Part shown: in pieces, positions 1 through 9,500 of the stretch
How positions within the stretch are numbered: position 1 is the first letter of the stretch
Layout of the letters: each line of letters starts with the position of its first letter
From: Calothrix sp. CSU_2_0
GTDB lineage: Bacteria; Cyanobacteriota; Cyanobacteriia; Cyanobacteriales; Nostocaceae
NCBI GenBank assembly: GCA_012034595.1
Contig: JAAUPE010000008.1
Location: forward strand, 1 to 64,000
Direction: 5' to 3'
Length of the DNA: 64,000 bases
Notes under the pieces: generated by a model
The model's input: only the letters and a program-made list of their open reading frames with translations
Told to the model about the DNA's origin: nothing
The model's database searches: none
Program-made: the position numbers and the translations under genes

Positions 1-79
1 ACCGGGAAGATCGAGCTGTCGTACTCGAACCCGGGCCTCCGCCAGCACGTCGATCGCCCAGCCGGTCTTCGAATCGCCG

Positions 80-260
80 TCGATGGCGTTCTCTTGCAGT
101 TTTCGCTCGTCGCCGATCACGCCGACAATCGTTCGATAGGTGCCGCGGCTCAAATGGGCCTGCATTCCCAGTTCCTCGACCCGCTTCAAGACGTGCTGGA
201 TCTGTTCTTCGGTCGCGCCGGATTCGAGGACCTCTCGAACCGCATCCGCGATTACCGGGC
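80..260 (-). pseudogene. Fragment resembling the N-terminal domain of a class I-beta-type DAHP synthase
   Basis: Minus-strand translation ESGATEEQIQHVLKRVEELGMQAHLSRGTYRTIVGVIGDERKL resembles the ferredoxin-like N-terminal domain of AroF/AroG-type DAHP synthase. Confidence 0.45.
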
Positions 261-389
261 GAAGCCGCGTAAAACCTGCTGAGCGGGCCGCCCGACACCG
301 GGCGACAGCATCCAGGCCACGCACTCGCAGACGTACTATCTCGCGACCGCCGCGCTGGCGGAACTGGCGGGGATCGATTGCCGTGGATT

Positions 390-605
390 GCGACCTCGCG
401 CGCATCCAGCGCGACGACGTGCAGAATGAGGGTCGGCCACGAAGCGGCGTCCAGCTGCCTCTCGCTGGTGATCCGCACGACCTGCGGTTGCTTCGCGAGC
501 GTCGCCTTCACCTCGATGGCTCCCTTCTCAAACTGGAAGTCCTGTTGCGCCTGTTCTTTCCAATACTGCTTTTGCTCGTCGGAAAGACTTCCCCAATAGT
601 TAGAA
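390..605 (-). pseudogene. Fragment resembling a PD-(D/E)XK motif protein (DUF4420-like)
   Basis: Minus-strand translation SNYWGSLSDEQKQYWKEQAQQDFQFEKGAIEVKATLAKQPQVVRITSERQLDAASWPTLILHVVALDAR; D...EVK nuclease-like core followed by an ITSERQL segment. Confidence 0.45.
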
Positions 606-707
606 GCTACTTTTGCATTGCGTGCTGAATTGCAACCATTAACGTTTCCGGAAATCCTCTTTTTCATTAATTCACGCAAAATCAGAATTGACTTCTCACA
701 AAGTAGA

Positions 708-820
708 AAGGACGATGCCTGTTTTCTTTCCTTTTGTAACAACTGCTTTAATAATATCCCCAGTTTGAAATCCTTTGACAAACTTAAATTGAGGAACATA
801 TTTGACAGGGAATCCATATT
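708..820 (-). pseudogene. IscB-like / RRXRR HNH protein C-terminal fragment
   Basis: Minus-strand translation KYGFPVKYVPQFKFVKGFQTGDIIKAVVTKGKKTG then frame loss; the GFQTGDIVKAVV.KGK..G motif is typical of IscB C-termini. Confidence 0.6.
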
Positions 821-975
821 TATGGTGGAGTCGATGCCTGGTATTATCCAGGGCACCTCTCCTTTAGAACCGTGCATGACAGATTTCCCAGCACACGGCT
901 CCCGATGTTCTTACCTTTCGGTTTTGCTCATATGGATATAATCGTGGCAGCTTTTCATGAATCGCTAGAAGGTTC

Positions 976-1203
976 TTATAGTTCCAATTTTTTATGGTTC
1001 CCATCAACATGATGGAGGTGTACCTTCTCGTCACTTAGCATTTTTAGTCCACAATGACCACATGTATGGTTTTGCTTTTTAAGAGCTTTAGAGGTTTCCC
1101 CATCGTATAACTTACTATTGCGTTCGCTCCAGTAAGTTAAATCTCCGTCGTTTGAATAGTATTTGCTGGGCATCATGTGCCGAGCGTCCTGGTCTAAACC
1201 CAA
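976..1203 (-). pseudogene. Group II intron maturase C-terminal HNH endonuclease fragment
   Basis: YWSERNSKLYDGETSKALKKQNHTCGHCGLKMLSDEKVHLHHVDGNHKK; CxxC and LHHVDGNH HNH motif. Confidence 0.75.
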
Positions 1204-1657
1204 GGCTTCTGGCGTGGAAAGTTGCTTCGTGCGCTGGTTCTAAAGCATATTTTGCTAGGCATTGCCAGCACCTATCCGCGATAGTTGGAATTTTAAGCAT
1301 TCGGGTTGTCCCATCCTTTTTGGGGATTGGTATTTCCCGCAGCCCCTGGTGTACCCAGTTGTTACTTGATGCCTTGAGCAGTTCTTCAAGTTCAAATCTC
1401 TCTTTGAGTGTGAGGGATTTTTTGCCATCGGTGCCTGCTGTTTTCCTGCCAGCATTTAGCTGAGTTACTTGGCGAATTGCCAAAAATCTAGCCGAAGAAG
1501 ATTTCAGAATAAGTTTTTGCAAAGACCGAGCTTTCTGCTTGTTTCCTGCTTGAACTGCTTTGAACACTCTCTTTTGTAGGCGAAATAAATCTTTGCGGAA
1601 TTTCTTCCACGGTAGATTCTTCCAAGATTCACTAGTGTAGTCACTGTGCCTAATCAT
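1115..1657 (-). pseudogene. ltrA: Group II intron reverse transcriptase/maturase, N-terminal part only (RT core deleted)
   Basis: SWKNLPWKKFRKDLFRLQKRVFKAVQAG...NAGRKTAGTDG...REIPIPKKDGTTRMLKIPTIADRCWQCLAKYALEPAHEATFHARSLGFRPGRSAHDAQQILF; no YADD region. Confidence 0.85.
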
Positions 1658-2419
1658 GCTCTAACTCTAAATAGTGTTTTCTGAATACCTTGCGGGAATT
1701 ACGCCGCATCCTACCCGAATTAAAGGGTTTCCGTATCTCGTCTTACCTACACGGGGTTCGACCTTCCCGTGACCTTTGATTCGTTTTTATTCGTTCCCTC
1801 AGATGATTGATAGTTCCTTTAGGTAGTGCCAATTTGACCATCAGACCCCCAGGTTCTTATCGCTATGGGCTGGATATGCGACGGGGATTTATCTTTCTCT
1901 GATAAAGTCGAGTTTCAAAGGATATGGCTCGCTTGTTTTTAGGTCACTTTTCTAGGCATCGGTTTTACCGTAGGAACTCCCTGTTAGCGCCAGTGTCCAC
2001 CCATAACGGTAGTCTGATTGCGCCCAGTTAAGAGCTTCACCCTCCAAGTATCGAGCTTGGTCAGTGTGGGCAGATAAGGAGTCAAGCATGAACCTTGCTG
2101 GCAGGATTTACACCTACATCAGTCTGAGAGTTCAACCTTTTTAAGGGTTGGCTTAGTTATTTTACGGGCTGATTACCGAGATTCACTAAGCAACGAATCG
2201 CACCTAGCCAAAAACGGTGTTTCCCTATTCTAGAGAGAGGTTTTGCTATTTACCGATCGCAATTCTCAGTAAATTAACTTCACCACTACATATAGATGTA
2301 ATTTACGATCGCAGAGAGATATTCCACAAAATTATTCAATAATTTCACATTAGCTGAGTAAGTAGGTAAAATCATGATGCGGAAACAAGGGAGTTACAAG
2401 TTGCATCCGGGAGTTTTCT

Positions 2420-4072
2420 GTGATGAAGTTTATATCTCAAGCATCCATTTCGCTCAGGATTCAAAAGATGAAGGAAAGGGTGCGATGGCAGCATCCCAGT
2501 ATTATGGAGCGTTCGATTGACCAAACCTGTATGGTTTTGGATGATGGTAAGCAGGATAACCCGGATTTTTCGTTTATGGTAATTGGTGACAGTGGAACTA
2601 AACCACATCATAATTTCCATCCGCAGAGGAAGGTTGCTGAAATGATGCTTCCCCATCAAAATGAATGTAGCTTTGTGCTGCATACTGGTGACGTGATTTA
2701 TGTGGTGGGTTCGCACGAATATTACCCGCAAAATTTTATTGAACCCTATCGCGAGTTTTTGGAGGGTGGGGAAAGTCCGAAGCAGATTGCTTTTGATAGG
2801 ATAACTTTTAAGACACCGATTTTGCCTGTTTTGGGAAATCACGATTATTATGATGTGCCGTTAATATCGCGTTTGGTATCTGGTAGTACGTTGATGCTAA
2901 GACGTTTGTTCAAATATAAAGATATTGAGATTGGTTGGCATGGTTCGGGAGGGGGAAATGCTTATGCACGAGCATTTATAGATTGTTTGGATGTGCAAAA
3001 GTCTCCCCAAATGCTGGGGGAACACCTTGATACTTTCTACTCGGCAAAGACTGATACTGGACGATGCTTACGTTATGAGCCAGGGTTTTTTACTCGTGTT
3101 CCCAACCGATACTATACTTTCCGTTATGGTGGGATTGATTTTTTTGCATTGGACTCGGATACGTTTAATCTACCTTTTGCGATACCAGCAACAAGGGAAG
3201 GAGAAAGTAACCGTCGTGAATTGGAGAAAAATCGTCGTGCAATTGAAGTAGAAGAAATCCAAATTTTAGATGCTCGTGCCAAGCTTAATCCTGAGAATGC
3301 TGGAGATGCGGAACAGCTTGATGCATTGAATGCGAAGTTAAATCAAATTGATGAAATCAAAATCGATATTGAAAAGCAGCTTGCAGCGAGTGCAACTCAT
3401 TTAATTGATTGGGAACAACTTGATTGGCTGAAGCAGCGTTTAATTGAATCTTGGCATACAAAGGAAGTGCGGGGTAGAGTACTTTATTTTCACCATCCAC
3501 CTTATGTAACTGAGGCAAGTAAATGGCATCAAGCGCAAACTTTGGCTGTGCGTCATCGTTTGCGAGAGGTTTTCGATTCAGTTGCACAAACTTTGGGTTC
3601 GAGGAGTGGGGAACGTCCTATTGTAGATTTAATTTTTAATGGTCATGCTCATTGTTTGGAATATCTACGAACAACTGATACTGGACATGCTGATTCGCAT
3701 ATTAATTGTATAGTTTCGGGGGGTAGTGGTCATCGTCCTCGCCGTCAGCGTCAGGAAGGAAATGAGTTGATGGAACGCTTTGTAATTCCTGTTGATGATA
3801 ACAATTTTCCGCAAAATACGTTACGCGATCGGCAGAATTTAACAACAAGTATGTATCGTAGTGTATTATCACAACAGGTTTCTCGTAAAGTTGCTGATTC
3901 ATATTTATTTGTGGGTCGTAATGGATATGATTTTTTAAAAAAGCTGCCTTATTCATTTGTAAGAATAGATGTAAAAGCTGGAAATCCTCCAAAGTTTATG
4001 GTGCGTCCATTTGTAACTGAACGTTATCAGGGAGAGTGGTTTGATATTCCGATGAAACCATTTGAGTTATGA
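2420..4072 (+). CDS. Metallophosphoesterase family protein
   Basis: FMVIGDSG, HTGDVIY, LGNHDYYD, FNGHAHCLEY motifs of calcineurin-like phosphoesterases. Confidence 0.85.
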   Translation: MMKFISQASISLRIQKMKERVRWQHPSIMERSIDQTCMVLDDGKQDNPDFSFMVIGDSGTKPHHNFHPQRKVAEMMLPHQNECSFVLHTGDVIYVVGSHEYYPQNFIEPYREFLEGGESPKQIAFDRITFKTPILPVLGNHDYYDVPLISRLVSGSTLMLRRLFKYKDIEIGWHGSGGGNAYARAFIDCLDVQKSPQMLGEHLDTFYSAKTDTGRCLRYEPGFFTRVPNRYYTFRYGGIDFFALDSDTFNLPFAIPATREGESNRRELEKNRRAIEVEEIQILDARAKLNPENAGDAEQLDALNAKLNQIDEIKIDIEKQLAASATHLIDWEQLDWLKQRLIESWHTKEVRGRVLYFHHPPYVTEASKWHQAQTLAVRHRLREVFDSVAQTLGSRSGERPIVDLIFNGHAHCLEYLRTTDTGHADSHINCIVSGGSGHRPRRQRQEGNELMERFVIPVDDNNFPQNTLRDRQNLTTSMYRSVLSQQVSRKVADSYLFVGRNGYDFLKKLPYSFVRIDVKAGNPPKFMVRPFVTERYQGEWFDIPMKPFEL

Positions 4073-4865
4073 TTTTTATGAAATGATAGATATGAAATAT
4101 ATCAAAAATATTTTTTTATTTTTTATTTTTACGATCGCAATTTTTTGCGGATTTTTTCTGTTTACTAATTCACAAGCTGCACATGCAAATACTATCAATT
4201 TAAACCTAACAATTGCTGAGGTTTACGAACAACGCAGCAATCATAATCCTGATGGAATTGGTAAATTTTATATGGGAAGAGAAATTGCACGGGTAATGGG
4301 ACATACTGGTGCAGGTTGGTTGGAACGAGGCAGTCGTGAAGTTGAAGAACAGCCAAGTAAAATAGTTGATGCGCTCAAATTACAAAGTGATAGTGTTGTG
4401 GCTGATATTGGAGCGGGAACAGGTTATTTAAGTTTCTTAATTGCACCTCATTTGCCACAAGGTAGAGTATTTGCTGTGGATATTCAACCTGAAATGTTAG
4501 AAATTATTGGATATTTTCAGGAGGAGAAGAATGTCACTAATATAAAACCTATTTTAGCTACAGAGACAAATCCAAATTTATCTACTGAAAGTATTGACTT
4601 AGCTTTAATGGTTGATGCATATCATGAGTTTGCATATCCTCGCGAGATGCTGAAAGGAATTGTTAAGGCTTTAAAAAAGGGTGGTAGAGTTGCTTTGGTG
4701 GAGTACAGAGGGGAAAATCCTTTTATTATGATTAAATCTTTGCATAAAATGACGCAAAAGCAGGTTAAAAAAGAGATGCAAGCTGTTGGTTTAGTTTGGC
4801 GCGAGACTAACAATGTCTTGCCACAGCAGCATATTATAATTTTTGAGAAGCCTAATTTTGTGTAA
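4062..4865 (+). CDS. Class I SAM-dependent methyltransferase with N-terminal signal/TM segment
   Basis: VVADIGAGTGYLSFLIAPHLPQGRVFAVDIQPEML motif I; hydrophobic N-terminus. Confidence 0.8.
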   Translation: MSYDFYEMIDMKYIKNIFLFFIFTIAIFCGFFLFTNSQAAHANTINLNLTIAEVYEQRSNHNPDGIGKFYMGREIARVMGHTGAGWLERGSREVEEQPSKIVDALKLQSDSVVADIGAGTGYLSFLIAPHLPQGRVFAVDIQPEMLEIIGYFQEEKNVTNIKPILATETNPNLSTESIDLALMVDAYHEFAYPREMLKGIVKALKKGGRVALVEYRGENPFIMIKSLHKMTQKQVKKEMQAVGLVWRETNNVLPQQHIIIFEKPNFV

Positions 4866-4877
4866 TTTTGATTTAAA

Positions 4878-5162
4878 TTATTTTGCTGGGATTACACTAA
4901 CGTTTTTTGTCATACTATCCCAAATTATCCAGCTAAATTTACTATCTAATTCATTATTTGTATTGGCAACTTTGAAATAGAGCTTTTCTCCACCTCGTTC
5001 AATGGCAAAATCAGCATTTTGAGCGTATATGACTTTAAACCCTTTATCACGTAATACAAACATTGCCCATTGTTTGAGTGATTGTTTTGCGGGTTCATGG
5101 GGGATGAGAGGTCTTTTGATTGCGTCTTCAATGACTTGATATAACTGAGCTTGTTGTGACAT
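4878..5162 (-). CDS. Hypothetical protein
   Basis: Intact 94 aa ORF with start and stop between genes; no family recognised. Confidence 0.55.
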   Translation of the reverse strand: MSQQAQLYQVIEDAIKRPLIPHEPAKQSLKQWAMFVLRDKGFKVIYAQNADFAIERGGEKLYFKVANTNNELDSKFSWIIWDSMTKNVSVIPAK

Positions 5163-5218
5163 TTTATTATTTGTAAATCATTAAAAGAACTATTAATTAG
5201 TCATTGAAGTTGTATCTT

Positions 5219-5680
5219 TTAAACTGGGTCACAGCGTATTTCAACCATAAACCCATCAGGGTCGTAAAAGTAGACACCTCGACCTGTGGGACGGGTTACA
5301 GGACCATGCGCGATCGCAATTTCATTATCTCGCAAAACCTGCACTGCACGGTCAAATAATTCTGGTGTAATATCAAATGCCAAATGGTATGCTCTTGTAA
5401 AGGTACAGTCGGGATTAGGGTCGGGTGGTAATAGGTCGGGTTCCCAAAATAAATCTACTACCGTTCCATCTGGAGTTTCAAAGTTGGCAACTTTCCCTTC
5501 AGCAACTAATTTTGCCAATGTTCGGGGGATTTGTTCACCGACAAGTTCGTGCAACCCCAAAATAGCACCATAAAAGTGTCTAGAAGCTTGCATATCTTTG
5601 ACATTGAGGGCAATGTGGTGGATTCGACGTAAATTACCACGTGCTAATACGCTTTTGAAAGATTGAAGATGCGATCGCAT
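5219..5680 (-). CDS. VOC family (glyoxalase/dioxygenase-like) protein
   Basis: IHHIALNVKDMQASRHFYGAILGLHEL ... GVYFYDPDGFMVEIR. Confidence 0.85.
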   Translation of the reverse strand: MRSHLQSFKSVLARGNLRRIHHIALNVKDMQASRHFYGAILGLHELVGEQIPRTLAKLVAEGKVANFETPDGTVVDLFWEPDLLPPDPNPDCTFTRAYHLAFDITPELFDRAVQVLRDNEIAIAHGPVTRPTGRGVYFYDPDGFMVEIRCDPV

Positions 5681-6219
5681 GGCTTGACTTAATTTAGTTG
5701 ATTCGGTTAGCAGGCTAATTTTCTATCTAAGATTATATTCCTAAAAAATTATATTACTAAAATATCCAAGTATTTATGTGTATCAGAATTTTTACTATCG
5801 CATTTTATGAATTTTTCAACCGTATTTTTACTATTGGAATATTTATCTCTGTAAAATTCAATACTTTGTATTCTGTGTCTTCAATCATTATTACTTAGTC
5901 CTATTCTATTGGCTTGTTAACCAACATTAATTTTCCTCGGTACTACTGGTTATTTATAATTCAGTATAAATTAGATATTTATGAGTCGTTATCATTTAGG
6001 AATTAGCTATTTGAAGCTATGAAGAGATTTAACGGGAACACTAGGTCTAAAAACCGGGAAAAATAGATATGTTAACCCGAAAAAATCTTGAAATATTCTA
6101 GATAAGCCCAGTTAATCATGTGTAAGTATTTAAATAGATTACGTATAAATTTAAATTAGTTAGTAAACAAAAATAGCAAAGTTTTTTTGTAAGACTTATT
6201 ACACAGATGACTTATAACC

Positions 6220-6459
6220 ATGGGTCAAAATAGGTCTCAAAATATGCCTAATAATCCTAGCCAGTATGATAATCAGAGCTATCAGTATCAAAATCAAATG
6301 TCTGCTAATGGACAACCACAAGATAGCGAATTAAATCCAATCGATGGAGAAAGTGAAGGTGTGGCAATTTTTGTCACAACAATAGATACAGACGACTCTA
6401 CGACTGCAATTATTAGCGAAGCTGGAGATATTGCTGGAATTGATGGTGGTTATCAATAA
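6220..6459 (+). CDS. Small hypothetical protein, N/Q-rich N-terminus
   Basis: 79 aa ORF; weak evidence only. Confidence 0.35.
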   Translation: MGQNRSQNMPNNPSQYDNQSYQYQNQMSANGQPQDSELNPIDGESEGVAIFVTTIDTDDSTTAIISEAGDIAGIDGGYQ

Positions 6460-6903
6460 GTAATTAGATTTTAGAATTCTTGCTTCTGAAACTTTATTTT
6501 AGAAGCAAGAATTAATTAATCTTTTGTGTAAGCAGTTGAGGAGTCATATCATTTGTGTTTAGATAACCTAAATAAAATTAGTGAAGAGAAACATTAGAGA
6601 AAAAGTTGTTTTCCAAAGCATAAAAGTTTTATTACGGTTATGCCATTAAACTTGATATGAATTGGACGTGGTTTAAGTGTTTAAATTTAAGCACTTATAA
6701 GTCAGAATTTAGAAAGAGAAGAGTTTAATTTATTTAGGGCTAATGCATGATAAAAAATAGTTATAAATGCATGAAAAAATCAGAAGTATTATTTTAATAC
6801 GACTGGTGTAGGTCATAGCTAATATATTGACTCAATAGTGTCTTAGAAAAAGAAGATTTTTATACATTTGCAGACAATATTTGTTAATCAGAACAGGAGG
6901 ATG

Positions 6904-7506
6904 ATTATGATGAATGGTAATAAACAGCTTTTGGAACAGCCAGAAAATGCAAATAACTTAGTTGAACAGCCCAATACTGATTCAGTAAGTGAATATGAAG
7001 AAAATCCGATCGCGAAAATTGCGATCGCAAGTCTTGTTGGAGCTACAATTGGTGCTATTGCTGGGGTTTTAGCTCTGAAAAATTCTTCGCAAAGAATTAA
7101 TCAAAGCATTAAAAATGTCGGGAATACGGTCAAGAATGTAGTGGAAAATGTTAACCAAACTCTCAAAGATACGAGTGATACAATCAAAAGTGCAGCTAGT
7201 AGCATTGACGAAACGGTGAAAGAGGTAGGAAAAACTGTTAAAAATTCAGCAGTTGATACCAATGACACAGTTAAAGATGCTGTTGATTCAGTTAAGGATA
7301 CTGCTGTCAACGTTAATGATACTGTGAAAAATACAATGCATATTGTTAAGGGGGCAGCTACTGGTGTTCAGGAAACAGTTAAAGATACTGTGGATATAGC
7401 TAAAAAGGTGGTTGCTGATGATGAAAAATCATCAAACAGCGAAAATATTCAAGTCTCTGATAACCAAACGACTTATATTCTAGTACCAGTCGAACATCAA
7501 GAATAA
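6904..7506 (+). CDS. YtxH-like protein with degenerate amphipathic (V-K-D-T-V) repeats
   Basis: TM segment IAIASLVGATIGAIAGVLALKNSS followed by repeated TVKDxVxxVKDTA units. Confidence 0.6.
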   Translation: MMMNGNKQLLEQPENANNLVEQPNTDSVSEYEENPIAKIAIASLVGATIGAIAGVLALKNSSQRINQSIKNVGNTVKNVVENVNQTLKDTSDTIKSAASSIDETVKEVGKTVKNSAVDTNDTVKDAVDSVKDTAVNVNDTVKNTMHIVKGAATGVQETVKDTVDIAKKVVADDEKSSNSENIQVSDNQTTYILVPVEHQE

Positions 7507-7808
7507 TCTTTTTTTTGTTTAGTATCTCTTTGTTAAATTCTTACCCTGGAACCCCTGCAAATTTTGACCTACCCCAGGGTGGTTTCGTACAGAATCTCAA
7601 CAGTAGTGATCGCTTGGCAAGATACAGAGGAATATTGAGAGTTGGAGACAATTCCTGTATATTTATGGCAATTTATTAACCCAAGTTGCTAGTTACTTGA
7701 GAAGGCGATCGCCAAAGTAATAAAATCTCCTACAGGAAAAAATATGGAGGGAAAAAAGCATTTGTATAATTTAGTCAAATTTTAGACTTGTATGAAAATT
7801 GTATCTAT

Positions 7809-7830
7809 CGGTTAAGTAAGTACTTAACCG
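7809..7830. terminator. Hairpin, possible intrinsic terminator
   Basis: cggttaagta-ag-tacttaaccg perfect 10-bp stem followed by a short T run. Confidence 0.5.
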
Positions 7831-7860
7831 AAGCATTTTTCATATGATCGCATGACTCTC

Positions 7861-7877
7861 CGGGTGCTTCGCACCCG
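7861..7877. terminator. Short GC hairpin downstream of the FecCD gene
   Basis: cgggtgc-ttc-gcacccg. Confidence 0.35.
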
Positions 7878-7907
7878 TATGTAACTAGCAACTTGGGCTA
7901 TTATGCT

Positions 7908-9029
7908 TTACTTTTTCACCTGAGTTTTTGCTAGATACACAAAAAATGGCGCACCAATTATGGCTGTCATAATTCCCACGGGAATTTCTTGGGGACGAAT
8001 AACTAACCTGGCAAAAATATCGGAAACCAATAATAAGATTGCTCCAAATAACGCACTGTAGGGAATAATCCAACGGTAATCTACTCCCACCACAAACCTC
8101 ACAATATGGGGAATAATTAATCCAATAAATCCGATCGCACCTGCAATTGCAACCGCACTTCCATCCAACAACAAAACACATATCACCACAGCAATTTTCA
8201 CCCATGTGGTTTGCTGTCCCAATCCCTTCGCAATATCTTCCCCCAAACTCATAATTGTCACCTGTCGGGAGATTCCCAGAGCTAAAATCATGCCAATGCA
8301 AATATAGGGTAAAACCTGGATGATAATATCTGCGTCAACTCCCGCGAGGGAACCCGCTAACCAAAAGCGAATTTCTTCTAAGGTACGCTGACTGACAATT
8401 AATACTCCTGAAGTTAGTGAAGCGAGCAGACTACTAATTGCTGCACCTGCGACAGTCAGATTCAACGGTGTCGCTCCCCCCCGTCCCAAGGATGCGAGGA
8501 AGTAAACCACTAAAGCAGTCAATCCCGCACCGAGAAACGCATACCAGATATAGGTGCTGGGAGTGGACGCACCGAATAAAAAAATCGCCATAACTACGGC
8601 AAAAGCTGCACCAGAACTAACTCCTAAAATTCCGGGGTCGGCTAAGGGATTCTTCGTCACACCCTGCATTAGCGCTCCTGCAACTGCTGTGGAAGCACCT
8701 ACCAAGATTGCCAGAATTGAACGGGGTAAGCGAACGGTTTGGATAATTAAGTGCTCTCTGGATGCATCAAAAATTACAAATGATTCCAGAATTTTAGGTA
8801 GAGGAATTTGAGCAGCACCAAAGGTGACACTTAATACCAAACACGCAAATAGCATCAGTAGCGCAACGATTAAACCGATGAGAAATATTTGTGGTTGTTT
8901 CAACCCTCTTGGTAACTGGGAGGTTGCTTTTAGCATTGTTTTGACTGGTGAGTAAGGAATAAACCGCGAAGTTACGTATTTTGATGGGATATTTTGCGAT
9001 CGCACAGCGACTCTCCTGGAGCATCGCAC
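7908..9029 (-). CDS. FecCD family iron-siderophore ABC transporter permease
   Basis: RLPRSILAILVGASTAVAGALMQGVTKNPLADPGILGVSSGAA and GFIGLIIPHIVRFVVG motifs. Confidence 0.93.
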   Translation of the reverse strand: MRCSRRVAVRSQNIPSKYVTSRFIPYSPVKTMLKATSQLPRGLKQPQIFLIGLIVALLMLFACLVLSVTFGAAQIPLPKILESFVIFDASREHLIIQTVRLPRSILAILVGASTAVAGALMQGVTKNPLADPGILGVSSGAAFAVVMAIFLFGASTPSTYIWYAFLGAGLTALVVYFLASLGRGGATPLNLTVAGAAISSLLASLTSGVLIVSQRTLEEIRFWLAGSLAGVDADIIIQVLPYICIGMILALGISRQVTIMSLGEDIAKGLGQQTTWVKIAVVICVLLLDGSAVAIAGAIGFIGLIIPHIVRFVVGVDYRWIIPYSALFGAILLLVSDIFARLVIRPQEIPVGIMTAIIGAPFFVYLAKTQVKK

Positions 9030-9500
9030 TTGCCCGCAATCATCAAACTCAACTGCAAGTAGTTCTCAATCTACCCTTGTTAATTCGGAAGTATTGCCAC
9101 AAAGCGATCGACGCGAACAATTTAAACTATAGATTCCCATAATTGAGAAAAAATAGCAATCTTTATTTATAAATACCAAGTCTCAGCTTTAGTTACATCC
9201 ATACTAAATTGGCAAGTAATAAAGGTGCGATCGCAGTTATGATTTTTGTTCTATGAAGATAATAATTTGCAATATACTTAGAGAATAAATCTCAATTAAA
9301 ATACTAATATTTTAGTTTGTTATTGGTAAAATTATCATATAAATAATAATAAGTTGCAATAAACTATGGGATTATTAGCAATTGCGTACTCTCACGGAGC
9401 GTGTAGGTAGTTCACCTTCCCCATCCCTGGTTCCAGAATCACCCAAGGGAACCGAAACAACTCCCAGTAATTCGGAGAGTTCAGGTAGTGATAATTGGGT

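Larger units (their letters stand above)
1..610. other. GC-rich mosaic of unrelated coding fragments at the window edge (possible contamination or assembly chimera)
   Basis: Base composition and codon style differ sharply from the rest of the window; short reading-frame scraps on the minus strand resemble different protein families (see findings). Confidence 0.6.
823..2204 (-). mobile_element. Degenerate group II intron
   Basis: Minus strand begins GTGCGATTCG (5' splice-site consensus) at 2204; domain V GAGCCGTGTGCTGGGAAATCTGTCATGCACGGTTC at ~866-900; domain VI-like hairpin GGAGAGGTGCCCTGG/CCAGGCATCGACTCC just downstream. Confidence 0.8.

Noticed and set aside
618-941. 107-aa plus-strand ORF
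   Set aside because: Antisense to the intron domain V/VI and the IscB-like scrap; no protein-like signal
1152-1463. 103-aa plus-strand ORF
   Set aside because: Antisense to the maturase frame, which has clear homology
2372-2842. 156-aa minus-strand ORF
   Set aside because: Antisense to the metallophosphoesterase gene
7101-7310. Minus-strand ORF opposite the YtxH-like gene
   Set aside because: Mirror of the repetitive coding sequence on the plus strand; low-complexity artefact
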